This document shows, piece by piece, positions 43,311-52,149 of a stretch of DNA of 64,000 nucleotides. Source of the DNA: an uncultured Collinsella sp. Its GTDB lineage: Bacteria; Actinomycetota; Coriobacteriia; Coriobacteriales; Coriobacteriaceae. Within the stretch, counting starts at the first letter, position 1. Every line of letters starts with the position of its first letter. Position numbers and translations under genes: made by a program. Location: positions 1 through 64,000 of the forward strand of contig CAADVS010000077.1 in the NCBI GenBank assembly GCA_900752545.1, read 5' to 3'. Below the pieces are notes generated by a model. It ran no database searches, had not been told where the DNA came from, and was given only the letters and a program-made list of their open reading frames with translations.

Positions 43311-45125
43311 TCATTCACCTCGCTCGTATGTATCGAGGTATTCCTGCTTGAGCGTCTGCGAGGACGACTTGATCTTTTCCACGAGCGTGCCGGCCTCGAT
43401 GAAGTAGAACGAGTCGGTGAGGTCTGCCAGGTCGTCGAGCAGATGGCTTGAGATGAGCACGCTGCGTCCCCGCTCCACCTCGCTGCGCATCGCGTCGCAG
43501 GAGGTTTTCCGTTTTCCCGGATCGAGGCCGTTCAGCGGTTCATCGAGGATGAGGTACGGGCAATCGGTCGCTATCGCCATGGCAAGCTTTACCTGCTGCT
43601 TCATTCCTGTCGAGAGTTTACGGGTCGGCTTGTCGAGATATGGGGAGATTCCGAGGGAGTTGCAGAGCGAGTCGATGTCGGCGGCCGATTTCCACGCCTC
43701 CCTAACGAAAGCAAGGTGCTCGATGGCCGATAGCGTGGGATAGAGATCCGCGCTGCCCGAAGAGCTCAGGTAGACGAGTTCTGCGAATTCGGCTGATCGA
43801 CGTTGGTAGATTCCGTCTGCCAACAGGCTTCCCGAGCGGATGCGGGTGGGAAATTGGCCCGACAGCGCTTCAAGAAGGGTGGTTTTCCCCGAGCCGTTGG
43901 GAGCGACGAGCCCCGCCGCCGTTCCCGGGCCCAAGGAAAGCGATCCGATCGAAAGTATCGTCGTGCTCCCGTATCCCACGCTCACGTCCAGGAGCTCGAG
44001 CCCATGGTGCTTTTTAGCGGGTCCAGCCTGTTTGGGCGAACGCGTCACAACGGCGCCGACCGCGAAAAGGACCGCGACGTATACCAGGGCCACGGCAAGC
44101 ATCGATGCGCCGCCCGAACCGGAGCCAATGAATTCTGTCGGGAAGCATCCTACGTAACCCGTTGCCTCGATAGGCGAGAACACGGCCAGCGGCAGGAGCT
44201 CGAGCGCGGCGCTATGCCCCAGTGCCGAATCGGACAATAACGGGAATGCCGGGGCCGCGACAAGCAACGCGGAGGTAAGGGGGCCCGCGAGGACGCGCCT
44301 CGTTGCGGTCGATAGGACGACGGAACAAACGGATATCAAGGTTCCACCCGCGAGCAGCGCGAGAAGTATGGTCGTGAAGACGTTTCCCGCGGTCGTGGTA
44401 GTGAGCGCGCCGTTATGGAAGAAGGCGATCGGGTACCCGATCTGCCCGAAGCCGTTTAGGGCCAAGGCGTAAATACTCCCGGGCGCAAGGCCGGCGAGGA
44501 GCATCGCGGTCCCCGCGCCAATTATCGAAAACACGGTTTGGATAAGGCGCCGGAATTTGGGCACGGGCGCCTTTGCCGCCAGGGTCCCGGGCCTTGTGGC
44601 GCCGAGCACGAGTATCGACGAGAGAAGGAAGGGGATGAAGGGAAGGAAGGACGGCGCCTGGGCAATGGCGTAGGGCAGGAAGGAGAGGAACGGCAGGTCG
44701 TTTGCGGAGGCCGGGATATCCGCGATGCCGGAGCTGCTCAGAGCGCGGCAATATGCGAGCTCTGCGTCATTGGTCTCCTGGTCCCCCACGATGGACCCGG
44801 ATTGGAAGCCCTCGTCCATGAGCGCGTAGTAGCTCTCGGCAGAGTCGAGAAAGGCGGCGTCGGTTTGAGCGGCGAGGGCGGCGTTCGCGTATCTTGCAAG
44901 CTCCGCGTCGACTTGCTGCTCTGGCGATAGGTCTGTGCCGCTGGCCTGGGGCGCGCGCGTATTGAATGCGTCGACAAAGCTCTGCATGCCCTGCTTCATA
45001 AAGAAGGGCCCGTAGATGGGTGAATTGAACGCAATGGGGACGGAAAAGGCTGCAGCAAGAACGAGCGTGGAAATCCATACGGCCCTGTCTCTTAGGATTA
45101 GTTTGAGAAGAAGTCGACAGTACAT
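43311..45125 (-). CDS. Fused ABC-2 permease and ATPase
   Basis: Predicted 604 residues. Residues 1-370 form an ABC-2-type membrane region with about 6 segments and a large outer loop near 35-140. Residues 375-604 form an ABC ATPase: Walker A APNGSGKTT (about 408-416), signature LSTGMKQQ, Walker B YLILDEPLNGLDP with an intact catalytic Glu. Fusion of an ABC-2 permease to its ATPase is unusual for bacterial lantibiotic- or bacteriocin-type exporters. It lies between the other ATPase gene and the secreted-protein gene. Confidence 0.85.
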   Translation of the reverse strand: MYCRLLLKLILRDRAVWISTLVLAAAFSVPIAFNSPIYGPFFMKQGMQSFVDAFNTRAPQASGTDLSPEQQVDAELARYANAALAAQTDAAFLDSAESYYALMDEGFQSGSIVGDQETNDAELAYCRALSSSGIADIPASANDLPFLSFLPYAIAQAPSFLPFIPFLLSSILVLGATRPGTLAAKAPVPKFRRLIQTVFSIIGAGTAMLLAGLAPGSIYALALNGFGQIGYPIAFFHNGALTTTTAGNVFTTILLALLAGGTLISVCSVVLSTATRRVLAGPLTSALLVAAPAFPLLSDSALGHSAALELLPLAVFSPIEATGYVGCFPTEFIGSGSGGASMLAVALVYVAVLFAVGAVVTRSPKQAGPAKKHHGLELLDVSVGYGSTTILSIGSLSLGPGTAAGLVAPNGSGKTTLLEALSGQFPTRIRSGSLLADGIYQRRSAEFAELVYLSSSGSADLYPTLSAIEHLAFVREAWKSAADIDSLCNSLGISPYLDKPTRKLSTGMKQQVKLAMAIATDCPYLILDEPLNGLDPGKRKTSCDAMRSEVERGRSVLISSHLLDDLADLTDSFYFIEAGTLVEKIKSSSQTLKQEYLDTYERGE

Positions 45126-45278
45126 TTGGAAGCACCTACGTTCCTCAAAGAATTGTTAGATTAATAATGACAGACCGAATGAAGATGCGTGCGATGGGGG
45201 CGAGGCGAATGGCTGAACGGTATCGGTATGCGGGTTCAACGGTATCACATTGGCCACATAGATTTTTAACTTGCATTT

Positions 45279-46028
45279 CTACCCGCCCTTTTCGTAGAGT
45301 CGCCGATACGTGCTTAGCGCACCCTCGGCGCGTCCGGCAGGCTTTGCGAAATGGGATCCAGGAGACTTCGGCGCAGCATCATCTTGCGGAATGCTTCTAA
45401 TGAGCCTCCCATCCTTCAAAAACAGAATCTCATCGCACAGCCTATCGACCGAATCCAAGATGTGGGATGACATGATGATGCACGTACCAGAATCGGCCAG
45501 CTTCCTGAGAATCTCGGAATGCAAGTCCACCCTGCTGGGGTCGAGCGCGTTCATGGGCCCATCTAATAGAAGGTACCGCGCGCCCGTCGCATACGCAATC
45601 GCCAGGGTAAGCTGCTGCTTCATGCCCTGGCTCAGAGTGCGGATCCTCATCTTCGCGAACTCGCCTATCTGCGTTTGTTCCACTATCTCTTCGATATCGC
45701 GAGCATGCGGCCACATATCGCAAACCATCTTGAGGTGATCTTCCGCACGCAATCCGGGATACAGCAGCGTCCCCTCACCAGGTGCATAGAAGATCATAGA
45801 ACGGACCTCTCTCGCACCCGTACCCTGCACCTCATCCAGAACGATGCTCCCGTCCACGCGAGGACCCGGCAAACCTGCCATCGCACGCAGCAACGTCGTC
45901 TTTCCATGCCCGTTCGGAGCGACGAGACCGTAGACCGTACCCGGGGCAAACTCAGCGTTCACCGAATCTACGAGCACCTTCTTTCCATAAGAGATCGTCA
46001 GCGTTTGAAGGTCAATCATCGAGATCAT
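45279..46028 (-). CDS. ABC transporter ATPase with degenerate Walker B
   Basis: Predicted 249 residues. Walker A APNGHGKTT (37-45) and signature LSQGMKQQLTLA are good, but Walker B reads LLLDGPMNALDP: Gly157 replaces the catalytic Glu. Its partner ATPase in the fused protein has LILDEP, so the two may form an asymmetric heterodimer with one working site. Its start overlaps the permease stop codon (ATGA), so the two are coupled. The 45126-45278 gap to the next gene holds no gene. Confidence 0.88.
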   Translation of the reverse strand: MISMIDLQTLTISYGKKVLVDSVNAEFAPGTVYGLVAPNGHGKTTLLRAMAGLPGPRVDGSIVLDEVQGTGAREVRSMIFYAPGEGTLLYPGLRAEDHLKMVCDMWPHARDIEEIVEQTQIGEFAKMRIRTLSQGMKQQLTLAIAYATGARYLLLDGPMNALDPSRVDLHSEILRKLADSGTCIIMSSHILDSVDRLCDEILFLKDGRLIRSIPQDDAAPKSPGSHFAKPAGRAEGALSTYRRLYEKGG

Positions 46029-48247
46029 CCCCTTTCGATCTTTGGAACACTCAGGCGCACCATCAACGGAGATACGGCGCCCAAGACCACCAGCAGAGCG
46101 CCCGATGCGCCGACGACCTCTCCAAAAGGCATCGCGTTCGTCCCTCGCCCAAGGAACCCAATCGTCCCCACCTGGGAAGCGGGATCAAACGAGGCGAATG
46201 GAGCCAGCAGCGCGACGCCCATGCCCACGCTTTCAACATGAGCGCTCAACGAACCCAACACCAAGAGAACCGCGCAAACCATTCCGGTGACAACGGGGTT
46301 GCGGCTAATCGCTGCTGTCAACGCAGCGACGACGGAAATCACGCCGTATGCCATGACCAGCAACGGAATACTGCACAACACCGCCTCCCCCACCATGGAC
46401 GTTGTCGAAGCTCCCGCCCGAATGAGAGCGACGGGATACTCCGATCCACCCGCACCGTTCTTAATCACGGACACAACGACAGCGGGAACCATCGACACCA
46501 AAAGCAGCACCAAGCCAAGCAGGAGAGCCAGCGCAACAGCCGTCAGAAAACGCACATGCGCTGTTGCGGGGATCTGGAGAACCAGAAGGGAACGACACTG
46601 CAGGTGGGTGCACGCGAGCGATGTGACAACCACGGGCAACAGCAAAAATAAGGAGGGAAGCGCTGCCTGGAGATACGAAAGGAGGATTAATGGGGGCATC
46701 TTCGTACTTAACTCGTAAACCTTGGGGTCCGGCAAGCTCGCGATCGACTCAAGCAGAAGGGCGCGCGCCTCCGCACGAGAAGGAGTCTCCGGCTCGATTC
46801 CGATCGATTGCAGGAGAGTCGCATCTGCCGCGCCCAGCTCACCTCGAGCGCGCTCGTACGTCGCAAGGCTTCGAAACCCCTCCGCAGGCATAGGCGCGTA
46901 CACGAAACCCGAAAGAGCATCCCGCATGTCTTCCAGGACCGCTTTGCCCTCGACGTCCATATTCGCAGCGTTCTGCTCTAGATACCGATCTATTGAACGG
47001 AGCTCCCCATCCCTATACCGAACAGCGGAAACGTTATCAGCGTCAGGAAACATCTCGACCAGAGCCGGGGCCAGCATCGTCGTCGACATTGCAATCGCGC
47101 ATACGGCGAGGGTAGGAGAACGCAGGAGCAGTTTCCCCATCGTTCTTACGTATGCAACGGCGGAGGCACAAGCGCTCGAACGAGTTGCCGTTCTCGATGC
47201 AGTGAAGGAACCTCTCTCAAGACAAATCGGGGATATCGGGCACGCGCAGCCGCTCTTTCCAGCAACGCAAAGCAGGCTAATTGCCAGCACCTCGATCCCG
47301 ATTGCGCATACGAGGGCAATCGCGCCACGCTCGAAGCAAAGTCCAGGCAGATTCACTATCTGCGTTGTCGGGTACGGGCTATAGGCGCCGACGGTCAACT
47401 CAGTGTTCGCATACGTAAGGGGATTCAACAGGGCGAACTCACGTAAAGCGATGGATCTTCCGTAATACCCGGGAACCATCGTCACCCCCATCAGGGCACA
47501 TACGAACACGATTCCAAGCGTAGGGTTATTGGCAATCTTCACGGCAAGGTGAACGACAAGCGAGATGAACGCTGCCACCAAGAATTGCAAGATGGCCGTC
47601 TGCGCGAACACCAGCCAAGCCGGTTTGATAACCGGAGTCGCATATTGAATGTAGCCTATCGGATAGAACGGCGAGCCCGGGCCATTCTTCACAAGCGCGG
47701 CGATTATCCCTGGAAGATTGATGGCGAGGACGGCAAGCATTGCAAAAACACTCGCCCATACGCTCGATGCAACAAGTCTACCCAGCTCGCCCATCGGTGC
47801 CTGGATGATGAGCTTTTCGCGTTTGTTAAGACGCGCGGCAAGGAACGAGACGGCAACGGCCGTTGCGACCCATAGCAAGTACTCCTTCGATCCGTCATAA
47901 TAGGTGTACTCTCCATCCGATATCTGCAGAAACGGAAGTAGGGGAGAGAGCAGTGCCAAGATAAGACGTCCCGCGGCAAGAGGGTACAGAAGCGCGGGCA
48001 TGCTTGATGAAGAGGTATAGACACCGTCCTCCCCCGCATTCACAAGCGCATCCGCATAGGATGCTGACAATTCCTGCTCAACACGGGTTATTCCCGACTC
48101 GAGGTATTCGACCCGTCCGTCGATGCCAGCCGCGCTCCTGAAGACGGGCAGAGCACAAAGAACCATCAACGCAACAACGACAACACAGAGCGACCTGGAG
48201 GAGAGAAGCGACCTAAAGATCGCCTTCGAGATTTTGAGCATATTCAT
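46025..48247 (-). CDS. Large ABC-2 type permease with duplicated membrane halves
   Basis: Predicted 740 residues with two similar membrane halves. The block KNGPGSPFYPIGYIQYATP near residue 200 recurs as KNGAGGSEYPVALIRAG near 610. Each half starts with a membrane segment and an outer domain of about 100 residues. It resembles the permeases that export lantibiotics or bacteriocins or give immunity to them. ATG 48247 follows AAGGTT. First gene of the - strand operon. Confidence 0.8.
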   Translation of the reverse strand: MNMLKISKAIFRSLLSSRSLCVVVVALMVLCALPVFRSAAGIDGRVEYLESGITRVEQELSASYADALVNAGEDGVYTSSSSMPALLYPLAAGRLILALLSPLLPFLQISDGEYTYYDGSKEYLLWVATAVAVSFLAARLNKREKLIIQAPMGELGRLVASSVWASVFAMLAVLAINLPGIIAALVKNGPGSPFYPIGYIQYATPVIKPAWLVFAQTAILQFLVAAFISLVVHLAVKIANNPTLGIVFVCALMGVTMVPGYYGRSIALREFALLNPLTYANTELTVGAYSPYPTTQIVNLPGLCFERGAIALVCAIGIEVLAISLLCVAGKSGCACPISPICLERGSFTASRTATRSSACASAVAYVRTMGKLLLRSPTLAVCAIAMSTTMLAPALVEMFPDADNVSAVRYRDGELRSIDRYLEQNAANMDVEGKAVLEDMRDALSGFVYAPMPAEGFRSLATYERARGELGAADATLLQSIGIEPETPSRAEARALLLESIASLPDPKVYELSTKMPPLILLSYLQAALPSLFLLLPVVVTSLACTHLQCRSLLVLQIPATAHVRFLTAVALALLLGLVLLLVSMVPAVVVSVIKNGAGGSEYPVALIRAGASTTSMVGEAVLCSIPLLVMAYGVISVVAALTAAISRNPVVTGMVCAVLLVLGSLSAHVESVGMGVALLAPFASFDPASQVGTIGFLGRGTNAMPFGEVVGASGALLVVLGAVSPLMVRLSVPKIERG

Positions 48248-48327
48248 CGCCAACCTTAACCTCATCCAGTCGGAACAGAGGGGCCGAACAAAATGCTCGG
48301 CCCTTATTACTTGCCGGCAAAGTCAAT

Positions 48328-48344
48328 TTAACATAAACTGTTAA
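48328..48344. promoter_or_regulatory. Palindrome in the divergent promoter region
   Basis: TTAACA-N5-TGTTAA, perfect, between the exporter operon (-) and the DUF2975/XRE genes (+). Its location makes it a candidate operator for the XRE protein encoded on the right. Confidence 0.45.
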
Positions 48345-48382
48345 AAAGTAACCTGAGTTTTTTAAATTCTTCGGAGGTTATT

Positions 48383-48895
48383 ATGAGTTCCGACAATCGC
48401 ACTCCCCGGCTTCATTCCTTCCGCATCGCATGTGCGATAGCCTCTGCGACCCTTTGCGCCACCGCCATCGCACAAGTGGCGTTCTCCTTAAAGCCAGCAA
48501 TCGAAGTGCTCGACAACCCTGTAATTGCAGACTCCCCCGCGTATCCAGCCCTTGCGATCTCGACATTGGTCCCTGCCGTCATCGGTATCGCTACGACCAT
48601 CCTCAGCGCCGTTCTCGTGTGGACGATCAAGAGCGGAGACCCCTTCAAGAAAGGGTCTGCGACATGCTTGAAGGTGCTCGGCATTCTCTTCGTTGTTCAA
48701 GCTGCCACCAGCCTCTACGCCGGCTCACTCAAAACCTCCGTTTCGATGTTTGGCGGCGAGGGGGCCGTCGGCGCCCAAGAGATCGCTTCATCATTCGATT
48801 GGACCTCTCTGGTTCTCGGCATCGTCCTGTTCATGCTTTCCCAGCTCTTCTTGTACGCCCGAGAGCTGTACCTCGACTCCGACGAGATTGCGTAA
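48383..48895 (+). CDS. DUF2975-like membrane protein
   Basis: Predicted 170 residues with four membrane segments (about 14-34, 58-85, 94-112, 138-158). The arrangement and the small XRE gene 9 bp downstream match the common DUF2975/YozG-type pair, where the membrane protein is thought to control the regulator. RBS GGAGG is 5 bases upstream of the ATG. It diverges from the exporter operon. Confidence 0.75.
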   Translation: MSSDNRTPRLHSFRIACAIASATLCATAIAQVAFSLKPAIEVLDNPVIADSPAYPALAISTLVPAVIGIATTILSAVLVWTIKSGDPFKKGSATCLKVLGILFVVQAATSLYAGSLKTSVSMFGGEGAVGAQEIASSFDWTSLVLGIVLFMLSQLFLYARELYLDSDEIA

Positions 48896-48904
48896 GGAAA
48901 CGCC

Positions 48905-49156
48905 ATGCCCGTAATTGTTCGCCTCGACAAGATCATGGCCGAGCGAAAGATTTCCTCGAACGAACTTGCCGAAAGGATTGGAACCACGCCCGTGAACCTG
49001 TCCCGTATTAAAAAAGGGCATATTCGCGGCATTCGCTTCAACACGCTCGAGCAGCTATGTCTCGCCCTTCGTTGCCAACCCGGAGACCTTCTCGAAGTCA
49101 TGAGCGAAGAGGATGCCCGAAAGGAGTTCGGACTCGATTGGTCCGCCGAGGATTAG
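48905..49156 (+). CDS. XRE-family regulator (YozG-like)
   Basis: Predicted 83 residues. The helix-turn-helix MAERKISSNELAERIGTTPVNLSRIKKG is followed by TLEQLCLALRCQPGDLLE, typical of the small Cro/C1-type YozG group. AAGGAA precedes the ATG. It may regulate the DUF2975 and exporter genes through the palindrome at 48328. Its stop codon TAG lies in the same frame as, and directly before, the truncated recombinase. Confidence 0.85.
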   Translation: MPVIVRLDKIMAERKISSNELAERIGTTPVNLSRIKKGHIRGIRFNTLEQLCLALRCQPGDLLEVMSEEDARKEFGLDWSAED

Positions 49157-49882
49157 AGAGCGGTCGTACTCGCCCTGCACACGGGGATGCGAATCGGCGA
49201 GGTCTGCGGCCTTCGGTGGTGCGATGTGGATTTCGAGACGGGCCTGATCTCGATCAGACACTCGGTGGCGTACGCGAAGGGAATGGGTTCGTTCATCAAG
49301 GACACCAAGACCCATGACGCCAGGGGTATCCCCATCGACCCGGTCGGCCTACTCCCCTTCCTGAAGGAGACCCACGAGATCGACTGCGGAAAGCTGCGCT
49401 TGCGCGGCCTTACCGGGGCGGTCGAGATCGGGGACTGCTACATCCTGTCGGAGCCGGGCGCGACCTTCGCGACGACAAGCTATATCCGCAGGGCGTTCAA
49501 GACGTTCTCGGAGACCAACGGCCTCATGGGCACCAACGACGAGCTGATCACGTTCCACGGCCTTCGCCACACGTTCGCAACGCAGTGGATCCGCCAAGGC
49601 GGCGATATCAAGGCGCTCCAATCGATCCTCGGCCACAAGGACGCCATGGCGACGCTCAACGTCTACGCCGACATCGAGCCCATCTCCAAAATCCATAACA
49701 TGCTGCGCGCCACGCCGTGCCTTTGGCGCGGGCACCTCGGGCCGAGGGTCGATCCGGGTCCCATGTTCCAACAGAGGATCCAGGAGTCCATCGAGACGCT
49801 CCAGGCGTTCGGCTACGGCATCACCGAGCCGGACGACCGAAATATCGCCATACGCGACGTGAAGACGAACAGTTGGCTCTAG
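49157..49882 (+). pseudogene. 5'-truncated tyrosine recombinase (integrase)
   Basis: The frame after the XRE stop reads RAVVLALHTGMRIGEVCGLRW, the usual start of the catalytic domain of a phage-type integrase. Catalytic residues are present: Arg in TGMRIGE, Lys in KDTKTHD, HGLRHTFAT (H-x-x-R), LGHKD and the Tyr in VYADIEP. The N-terminal arm-binding and core-binding domains are missing, so the gene was cut at its 5' end where the XRE gene now joins. The ATG at 49187 lacks a Shine-Dalgarno sequence. It is probably not active alone. Confidence 0.85.
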
Positions 49883-50033
49883 CTCACCGAGTACGCGGCA
49901 GTGCTGGGCCCATCCCAACTGAGGTCACGGTGGTCCGATAGGGGCGCCGCCCGCGGCATGCGCCGCGGAGCGGTATCCCCTACCGAAGGGCGGGGATGCC
50001 CTCCGCTTCCAGTTCGGAATCAGCCGTCGGAGG

Positions 50034-50097
50034 CGTTCGGCTGACTGCGGGAACGGCCTGTCCGCTCAATGTGTTCGGCTGAGATCGGAAATCAACC
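50034..50097 (+). repeat. Right 64-bp direct repeat of the island (attR-like)
   Basis: Begins CGTTCGGCTGACTGCGGG; matches 42821-42884 at 62 of 64 positions. It lies 151 bp after the recombinase fragment. The rest of the 49883-50278 gap shows no gene. Confidence 0.85.
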
Positions 50098-50208
50098 CAA
50101 CACGAGCCGGACACGCGCCAGACGGCTCTTCCCCGTACGGCCTTCCCCCTTACGCTCATGTTGCAGGCATGTAACGCCGCAGCGAGCGCGCCTTTTTTGC
50201 GCCAGACA

Positions 50209-50231
50209 GGTACAATGATGAACACTGTACC
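50209..50231 (+). promoter_or_regulatory. Candidate -10 and small inverted repeat before the ACT gene
   Basis: TACAAT (50211-50216) could be the -10 box. It overlaps GGTACA-N11-TGTACC, a 6-bp inverted repeat. No convincing -35 is seen. Confidence 0.3.
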
Positions 50232-50278
50232 GTAGCGGAGCGCCCCGCGCGCGCCGCAACCACGCGAAAGGGTTTCCC

Positions 50279-50566
50279 ATGGCCGAGATCTCGTCCTCCC
50301 GTATCGTCATCACCGTCCTTGGCAAGAACCGCCCCGGCATCGTCGCCGGCGTCACCCGCGTCCTGGGCGAGGCCAACGTCGACATCCGCGACATCACGCA
50401 GTCCATTATCGAGGACATCTTCACCATGACCATGCTGGCCGATACCGCCGAGTCCAAGCTCGACTTCGCTGAGCTGCAGAAGGCCCTGGCCGAGGCCGGC
50501 GAGCTTTCGGGCGTCAACGTGTCCATCCAGCGCGAGGACGTCTTTAACTTTATGTACCGCCTGTAG
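50279..50566 (+). CDS. ACT domain-containing protein
   Basis: Predicted 95-residue protein, a single ACT domain of the UPF0237 group. GKNRPGIVAGVTRVLGEANVDIRDITQSI is the diagnostic ligand-binding segment. Such proteins are usually amino-acid sensors and are often next to a DUF711 gene, which is not the case here. AAAGGG precedes the ATG. Citrate synthase follows 77 bp downstream, but co-regulation is not shown. Confidence 0.9.
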   Translation: MAEISSSRIVITVLGKNRPGIVAGVTRVLGEANVDIRDITQSIIEDIFTMTMLADTAESKLDFAELQKALAEAGELSGVNVSIQREDVFNFMYRL

Positions 50567-50643
50567 CGAGCAAGCCGCTGGGGATAGCCTGACGCGCGCA
50601 TGCCCATGCAAGTCACCCCAAAGCGGACCGGAGAGGAGCGCGC

Positions 50644-52062
50644 ATGGCCTACGACGCCAAGAAAATCTACTACCGCTTCGACGATCATCTGAGCCGCCTG
50701 GTCTTGGATTATGAGGCGAGCCGTCAGATTTCGCCCGAAAGCGAAAACCTCTACCACGGCCTGCCGACCGCCCCATACGACGAGGGCCTGTTCGTAGAGC
50801 ACAACGTCAAGCGCGGCCTGCGCAATGCCGACGGCTCGGGCGTGGTCGCGGGCCTTACCCGCATCTCGGATGTGCATGGCTACAACAAGATCGACGGCAA
50901 AGTTGTGCCCGATCAGGGCAAACTCACGCTGCGTGGCTACAGCATCGAGGATCTGGTCAACAACGCCCAGGCCGAGGATCGCTATGGCTACGAAGAGGTC
51001 GCCTACCTGCTCATCACGGGCTCTCTGCCCACCAAGGAAGAGCTTGACGGTTTTTGCGAACGTCTGGGCGCTTTTAGGCACCTGAGCGACGAGTACGTCC
51101 GCGAGTTCCCCATGACCACGGTGTCGTCGAGCATCATGAATGTGCTTCAGCGCGCCGTGCTGCTGCTCTACGCCTTCGACGCCGAGCCTGACGCCATTAC
51201 ACCCGAGCACGAAATCGACGTCGCCATCTCCATGCTCGCCCGTCTCCCCCGCATCGCCGCCTTCGCGCATATGGCCTCGGTCGCCAAGCGTCGCGGCTCC
51301 GAGGTCCATGTACCGCACCCCACACCCGGCCTCTCCACCGCCGAGACCATCCTACAGGTCCTGCGCGGCGGCATGGCGTTCACCCGCGACGAAGCCATGC
51401 TGCTCGACGTGATGCTCATGCTGCATGCCGAGCACGGCGGCGGCAACAACTCCACGTTCGCCTGCCGTGTGCTGTCCTCCTCGGCCACCGACCCATATTC
51501 CGCCTACGCCGCGGCCATCGGCTCGCTCAAGGGCCCGCGCCACGGCGGCGCCAACGCCAAGGTCGTGTCCATGCACGAGGACATCCGTGCGCATGTTTCC
51601 AATTGGGAGGACGAGGACGAGGTCGCAGCCTACCTGGGCAAGATCCTCGACAAGCAGGCCTTCGACGGCACGGGCCTCATCTACGGTATGGGCCACGCCG
51701 TCTACACGCTGAGCGACCCGCGCGCCGAGGTGTGCCGCCGTTACGCGCGCACGCTTGCCGCCAAGAAGGACCTGGGCGAGGAGTTCGCGCTCATCGAGCG
51801 TATCGAGCGTCTGGCCCCGCAGGTGATGCGCGATCACGGCATGACCAAGCCCATCTGCGCCAACATCGACCTGTACACGGGCTTTATCTACAAGATGCTC
51901 GGCGTGCCCGAGACGCTCTTTACGCCGCTGTTCGCCGTCGCCCGCATGGCCGGCTGGTCGGCGCACCGCATGGAAGAGCTCTTCTGCGCGCACCGCATCA
52001 TCCGTCCCGCGTATCGCCCGGTTATCGAGCCGCTGGAGTATAAGCCGCTCGCCGATCGCTAG
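50644..52062 (+). CDS. gltA: Citrate synthase
   Basis: Predicted 472-residue enzyme condensing oxaloacetate and acetyl-CoA. Active-site motifs are LHAEHGGGNNSTF (His), GPRHGGANAKV and GMGHAVYTLSDPR (His) and ANIDLYTGFIYKMLG (Asp). The N-terminal region is longer than in archaeal-type short forms. GGAGAGG lies upstream. With glutamate synthase in the same window it may supply 2-oxoglutarate for glutamate, but no other TCA genes are here. Confidence 0.95.
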   Translation: MAYDAKKIYYRFDDHLSRLVLDYEASRQISPESENLYHGLPTAPYDEGLFVEHNVKRGLRNADGSGVVAGLTRISDVHGYNKIDGKVVPDQGKLTLRGYSIEDLVNNAQAEDRYGYEEVAYLLITGSLPTKEELDGFCERLGAFRHLSDEYVREFPMTTVSSSIMNVLQRAVLLLYAFDAEPDAITPEHEIDVAISMLARLPRIAAFAHMASVAKRRGSEVHVPHPTPGLSTAETILQVLRGGMAFTRDEAMLLDVMLMLHAEHGGGNNSTFACRVLSSSATDPYSAYAAAIGSLKGPRHGGANAKVVSMHEDIRAHVSNWEDEDEVAAYLGKILDKQAFDGTGLIYGMGHAVYTLSDPRAEVCRRYARTLAAKKDLGEEFALIERIERLAPQVMRDHGMTKPICANIDLYTGFIYKMLGVPETLFTPLFAVARMAGWSAHRMEELFCAHRIIRPAYRPVIEPLEYKPLADR

Positions 52063-52085
52063 GACGCGGACCGTTATAGAACCCG

Positions 52086-52125
52086 AGCGTGGCCAGGGCA
52101 TCACCGCCCTCGGCCACGCTTTTTA
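52086..52125 (+). terminator. Terminator after citrate synthase
   Basis: AGCGTGGCC (52086-52094) and GGCCACGCT (52112-52120), with an inner AGGGC/GCCCT pair, followed by TTTTTAT. Confidence 0.92.
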
Positions 52126-52149
52126 TGCCAGTAGAAAGGGCTGCATCAA

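Larger units (their letters stand above)
42821..50097. mobile_element. Putative 7.3-kb genomic island or decayed integrative element
   Basis: Bounded by 64-bp direct repeats (62/64 identical). Contents: a secreted protein, a fused permease-ATPase, an ABC ATPase and a large permease on the - strand; a DUF2975 membrane protein, an XRE regulator and a 5'-truncated tyrosine recombinase on the + strand. The recombinase fragment lies against the right repeat. No replication, transfer or phage genes are present, so it may be a remnant or may rely on a helper. Excision was not shown; the boundaries rest on the repeat pair. Confidence 0.65.

Noticed and set aside
49187..49882. Complete site-specific recombinase
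   Set aside because: All catalytic residues are present, but the N-terminal DNA-binding domains are missing and the ATG has no ribosome site, so a pseudogene is the better call.
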